Notes under the pieces: model-generated | What the model was told of the DNA's origin: nothing | Seen by the model: the letters and a program-made list of their open reading frames with translations, nothing else | The model's database searches: none | Position numbers and translations under genes: made by a program | In this document: positions 5,408-7,221 of the stretch, piece after piece | Layout: every line of letters begins with the position of its first letter | Numbering within the stretch: position 1 is the stretch's first letter | Assembly (NCBI GenBank): GCA_005881355.1 | Contig: VBDM01000018.1 | Location: 1 to 7,221, forward strand | DNA: 7,221 nucleotides | Source: Betaproteobacteria bacterium | GTDB taxonomy: Bacteria > Pseudomonadota > Gammaproteobacteria > Burkholderiales > SG8-39 | Direction: 5' to 3'

Positions 5408-6274
5408 TCAATCACTCTCTACAGCGCGAAAATGCAGCGGATCCCTGAGATTCTGCAATTCCCGGTAATAGTAGAGCGGCGTAGGGCGCTTTCCCTTGAA
5501 CCTCAGCCGTTTTAAGAATTCGATTTCCTCCGGAGTCGCATCACCGTTAAGTGAAGCATCCTTGAGAAATGCGTTGAGCCCCGGCTCGTCGCCGAAAGGC
5601 CGGCCGGATTCCGCTTCGACGAACTCCAGTCGCTTCGAATGCCCCGGGGCGAATCTTCGGTTGAGCACGATATTCATGCTGAAGGTCGAGAGGTCGATAT
5701 CCCACGAGTCGATCAGCGGATCCAGGAAGGAAACGCAGTTTTCCAATGACACGTGAAAGACGTCTGTGTCCAGAAACTCGAGGACCATGACGCGCATCTG
5801 CTTATAGCCTCGGCCGCTCGCTCGAGCCACCGAACGGAGCCATTTTTCGCTTTTCAGTTCCTCTCTGGCAACCCCCTTGATCACGTCCAGAAGCTTTTGG
5901 GTGACGAGGCGCTCGAGTTCACCGAAAGGCTGCTTCTCGAAAATCGCCCGTATCTCTTGCTGTCTTCCCGGTGCGCACTTGCGCAGAACCAACGCTCGGA
6001 CTTCTTGAAACATGGGCGCCGGCGGGTCCTCGAAATCTTTCTTCAGCTCCTCCCTGCGCTGGAGCTCGGCAAGCTTCGCGAGCTTGCCGCCCGACAGCTT
6101 GAGGAACTCGCCCATCTTCTCGTAGAGGTCGGTTCGATCGGGCGCGGGGGGCAATTTCTTCCGGGTCAGCAGCTGAGAGATGTAGGACTCGGTGACTTCG
6201 GCGGCGGCCGCCAAGTCCTTCTGCTCGAACCCCAAGTGTTCCAGTCGTTTCCTGATGACCAAGCCAACGTCCAT
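5408..6274 (-). CDS. HTH (XRE/Cro-like) protein with uncharacterised C-terminal region
   Basis: The 288-residue product begins with a Cro/XRE-type helix-turn-helix: MDVGLVIRKRLEHLGFEQKD, then LAAAAEVTESYISQLLTRKK, where TESYISQLLTRK is the likely recognition helix (about 28-39). A charged helical segment follows (about 50-160). The remaining 130 residues, with LEFLDTDVFHVSLENCVSFL, SWDIDLSTFSMNIVLNRRF and RPTPLYYYRELQNLRDPLHF, match no family I recognise. No transmembrane segment or signal peptide is seen. It is probably a DNA-binding regulator whose C-terminal part senses something or oligomerises. ATG 6274 is well supported by AGGAGG six bases upstream. The upstream region is a palindrome-rich divergent promoter, which suggests autoregulation. 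The DNA ligase gene lies downstream on the same strand after 82 bp. Confidence 0.85.
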   Translation of the reverse strand: MDVGLVIRKRLEHLGFEQKDLAAAAEVTESYISQLLTRKKLPPAPDRTDLYEKMGEFLKLSGGKLAKLAELQRREELKKDFEDPPAPMFQEVRALVLRKCAPGRQQEIRAIFEKQPFGELERLVTQKLLDVIKGVAREELKSEKWLRSVARASGRGYKQMRVMVLEFLDTDVFHVSLENCVSFLDPLIDSWDIDLSTFSMNIVLNRRFAPGHSKRLEFVEAESGRPFGDEPGLNAFLKDASLNGDATPEEIEFLKRLRFKGKRPTPLYYYRELQNLRDPLHFRAVESD

Positions 6275-6314
6275 CGGATGCCTCCTGTGATTAACCGTTT
6301 CGGATTAAGCAGAG

Positions 6315-6371
6315 CCAATATTGGAATATATCGCTTGACAAGTCAAGTTAATTAACCTACCCTCGTTAACG
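6315..6371. promoter_or_regulatory. Palindrome-rich divergent promoter/operator region
   Basis: Four palindromes lie within 57 bp of AT-rich DNA: CCAATATTGG (6315-6324), CTTGAC-AA-GTCAAG (6334-6347), GTTAATTAAC (6347-6356) and CGTTAACG (6364-6371). On the minus strand a promoter for the HTH gene can be read as TTGACT (6346-6341), an 18-bp spacer and AATATT (6322-6317), so two palindromes cover its -35 and -10. On the plus strand TTGACA (6335-6340) with a 17-bp spacer and TACCCT (6358-6363) could serve the monooxygenase-fold gene. Both -35 boxes lie in the same palindrome. Operator function for the HTH protein is inferred. Confidence 0.5.
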
Positions 6372-6458
6372 GACTGAGGAAGCCTTCTGGCCATCTGAAC
6401 TGGAAACGGTTATCTGAATTGCCTCCTTGGCCATCACAACCAAGCTGAGGAGAACGAC

Positions 6459-6779
6459 ATGTATGCACGCCGCGTATCCCTGAATCTGAAGCCCAACAGC
6501 ACTGCCGAGTTTACCCAGCGGCTGGAAAAGGAAGTCATCCCCATGCTTCGCAAGCAAAAAGGGTTTCAGGATGAAATCACGTTCGTTGTCCCGGCCGGAA
6601 CCGAAGCTTTCGGCGTGAGCTTGTGGGACAACAAAGAAAGCGCCGATGCCTATAACCGCGGACCCTACGCGGACGTGACCAAGATCCTGGAGAAGCTGGT
6701 TGTCGGAACTCCTCGCGTCGATACCTACGAGGTTTCCAACTCCACTTTCCACAAGATCGGCGCCGCTGTAGCGGCCTGA
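6459..6779 (+). CDS. Small ABM-like (dimeric alpha-beta barrel) protein of unknown function
   Basis: The 106-residue cytosolic protein starts MYARRVSLNLKPNSTAEFTQ and continues RLEKEVIPMLRKQKGFQDEI, then GVSLWDNKESADAYNRGPY and RVDTYEVSNSTFHKI. The pattern of a beta strand, a helix ending in PxLRKQKGF, strands, and SLWDNKESADAY before a second helix is typical of the antibiotic-biosynthesis-monooxygenase fold (PF03992-like, ferredoxin-like dimers). Members include small monooxygenases, heme-degrading proteins and many with no known activity; no specific substrate can be assigned. ATG 6459 is preceded by GAGGAG at about 6448-6453. It is transcribed divergently from the HTH gene, with 184 bp between start codons. 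A long hairpin follows before groES. Confidence 0.85.
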   Translation: MYARRVSLNLKPNSTAEFTQRLEKEVIPMLRKQKGFQDEITFVVPAGTEAFGVSLWDNKESADAYNRGPYADVTKILEKLVVGTPRVDTYEVSNSTFHKIGAAVAA

Positions 6780-6800
6780 AGCCAGCAGGTGTTTGGGTTC

Positions 6801-6832
6801 GACCGGAGGGCGGGCAAATCAGCCCTCCGGTC
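6801..6832 (+). terminator. Long stem-loop after the ABM-like gene
   Basis: GACCGGAGGGC (6801-6811) and GCCCTCCGGTC (6822-6832) form a perfect 11-bp stem with a 10-base loop, 21 bp after the stop codon. It should separate transcription of this gene from groES or protect the 3' end of the mRNA. It is followed by TGCTCAAGG rather than a T run, so it is not a canonical rho-independent terminator. Confidence 0.55.
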
Positions 6833-6905
6833 TGCTCAAGGAAGAGCTGATTTCCTTTGGCCGCAAGAATAGCGACCACTAATTGATCATTAAGGATGCA
6901 ATGTC

Positions 6906-7199
6906 ATGATGAAAATCCGTCCCTTGCACGACCGCGTTGTGGTGGAGCGTCTCGATGAGGAGCGCAAGTCCGCAGGCGGCATCGTCATCCCCGACAACGT
7001 CGCGGAGAAGCCCGACCAGGGCGAAGTCATCGCCGTGGGTAAAGGCAAGATTCTCGAAGACGGCAAGATGCGCCCGCTCGACGTCAAGGTCGGCGATCGA
7101 ATTCTGTTCGGCAAGTTCTCCGGCCAGGCCGTGAAAATCGAAGGCACCGAGTACCTCGTGATGCGTGAAGACGACATCATGGGGATCGTCGCGAAGTAA
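6906..7199 (+). CDS. groES: Co-chaperonin GroES (Hsp10)
   Basis: The product is the 10-kDa co-chaperonin that caps GroEL as a heptameric lid during ATP-driven protein folding in the cytosol. It carries KIRPLHDRVVVERLDEE, the mobile-loop region ERKSAGGIVIPDNVAEKPDQ that contacts GroEL, GEVIAVGKGK, VGDRILFGKFSG and the closing EYLVMREDDIMGIVAK. The length (96-97 residues) is normal and the frame is intact. Two adjacent ATG codons (6906 and 6909) are possible starts. AAGGA at 6892-6896 is spaced better for 6906, while the family usually begins MKIRPLHDRV, as from 6909. groEL is expected immediately downstream, off the window. No CIRCE inverted repeat is visible in the 126 bp upstream. Confidence 0.97.
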   Translation: MMKIRPLHDRVVVERLDEERKSAGGIVIPDNVAEKPDQGEVIAVGKGKILEDGKMRPLDVKVGDRILFGKFSGQAVKIEGTEYLVMREDDIMGIVAK

Positions 7200-7212
7200 G
7201 ACCAACCCATTC

Positions 7213-7217
7213 AGGAG
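7213..7217 (+). promoter_or_regulatory. Ribosome binding site, presumably of groEL
   Basis: AGGAG followed by TAAA at the very end of the window, 14 bp after the groES stop, has the position and sequence expected for the groEL Shine-Dalgarno in a groESL operon. The groEL start codon itself is outside the window. Confidence 0.7.
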
Positions 7218-7221
7218 TAAA

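Noticed and set aside
3964..5448. 494-codon plus-strand ORF opposite the DNA ligase
   Set aside because: It is antisense to a gene with every ligase motif, its composition is arginine/alanine-rich as expected from a mirror frame in GC-rich DNA, and it matches no family.
5753..6355. 200-codon plus-strand ORF opposite the HTH gene
   Set aside because: It is the mirror of the HTH coding sequence and runs through that gene's ribosome binding site and promoter; no family features.

Overview
The window looks like a piece of a GC-rich proteobacterial chromosome, most likely from a betaproteobacterium. This rests on the overall sequence character of GroES, the Ada-type fragment, GTP cyclohydrolase I and the c4-like cytochrome; it is an inference and no search was run. 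No rRNA, tRNA, CRISPR array, phage gene or intact transposase is visible. Most of the window is ordinary housekeeping or accessory sequence.

Layout. (1) 1-571 (minus, runs off the left edge) holds the N-terminal part of a CelD/BioF2-like GNAT acyltransferase. (2) 608-944 has no convincing gene. It ends in two copies of a 43-bp direct repeat that look like the end of an insertion sequence. (3) Directly abutting the second copy is the C-terminal methyltransferase part of an Ada/Ogt O6-alkylguanine-DNA methyltransferase, with its 5' end missing (about 945-1276, plus). (4) 1321-1878 (minus) encodes a cytosolic DsbA/thioredoxin-fold protein with a CPFC active site. A strong intrinsic terminator lies between its likely promoter and its ribosome binding site, an attenuator-like arrangement. 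(5) 2161-3090 and 3161-3733 (plus) encode an exported diheme cytochrome c and GTP cyclohydrolase I (FolE). (6) 3763-5325 (minus) encodes a complete LigB-type ATP-dependent DNA ligase. Upstream of it, 5408-6274 (minus) encodes an HTH protein with a long C-terminal region I do not recognise. (7) A short AT-rich divergent promoter region (6275-6458) is packed with palindromes. It separates the HTH gene from a small antibiotic-biosynthesis-monooxygenase-fold protein (6459-6779, plus). (8) groES (6906-7199, plus) follows, and the window stops at a ribosome binding site that presumably belongs to groEL.

Working together. The genes do not form one pathway. Plausible functional links are groES with groEL (off the right edge), the HTH regulator with its own divergent promoter and the monooxygenase-fold gene, and perhaps cytochrome c with folE as one transcript. 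The ligase could be co-transcribed with the HTH gene. The points most worth a second look are the repeat/ada junction, the terminator in the leader of the DsbA-like gene, and the palindrome cluster beside the uncharacterised HTH protein.
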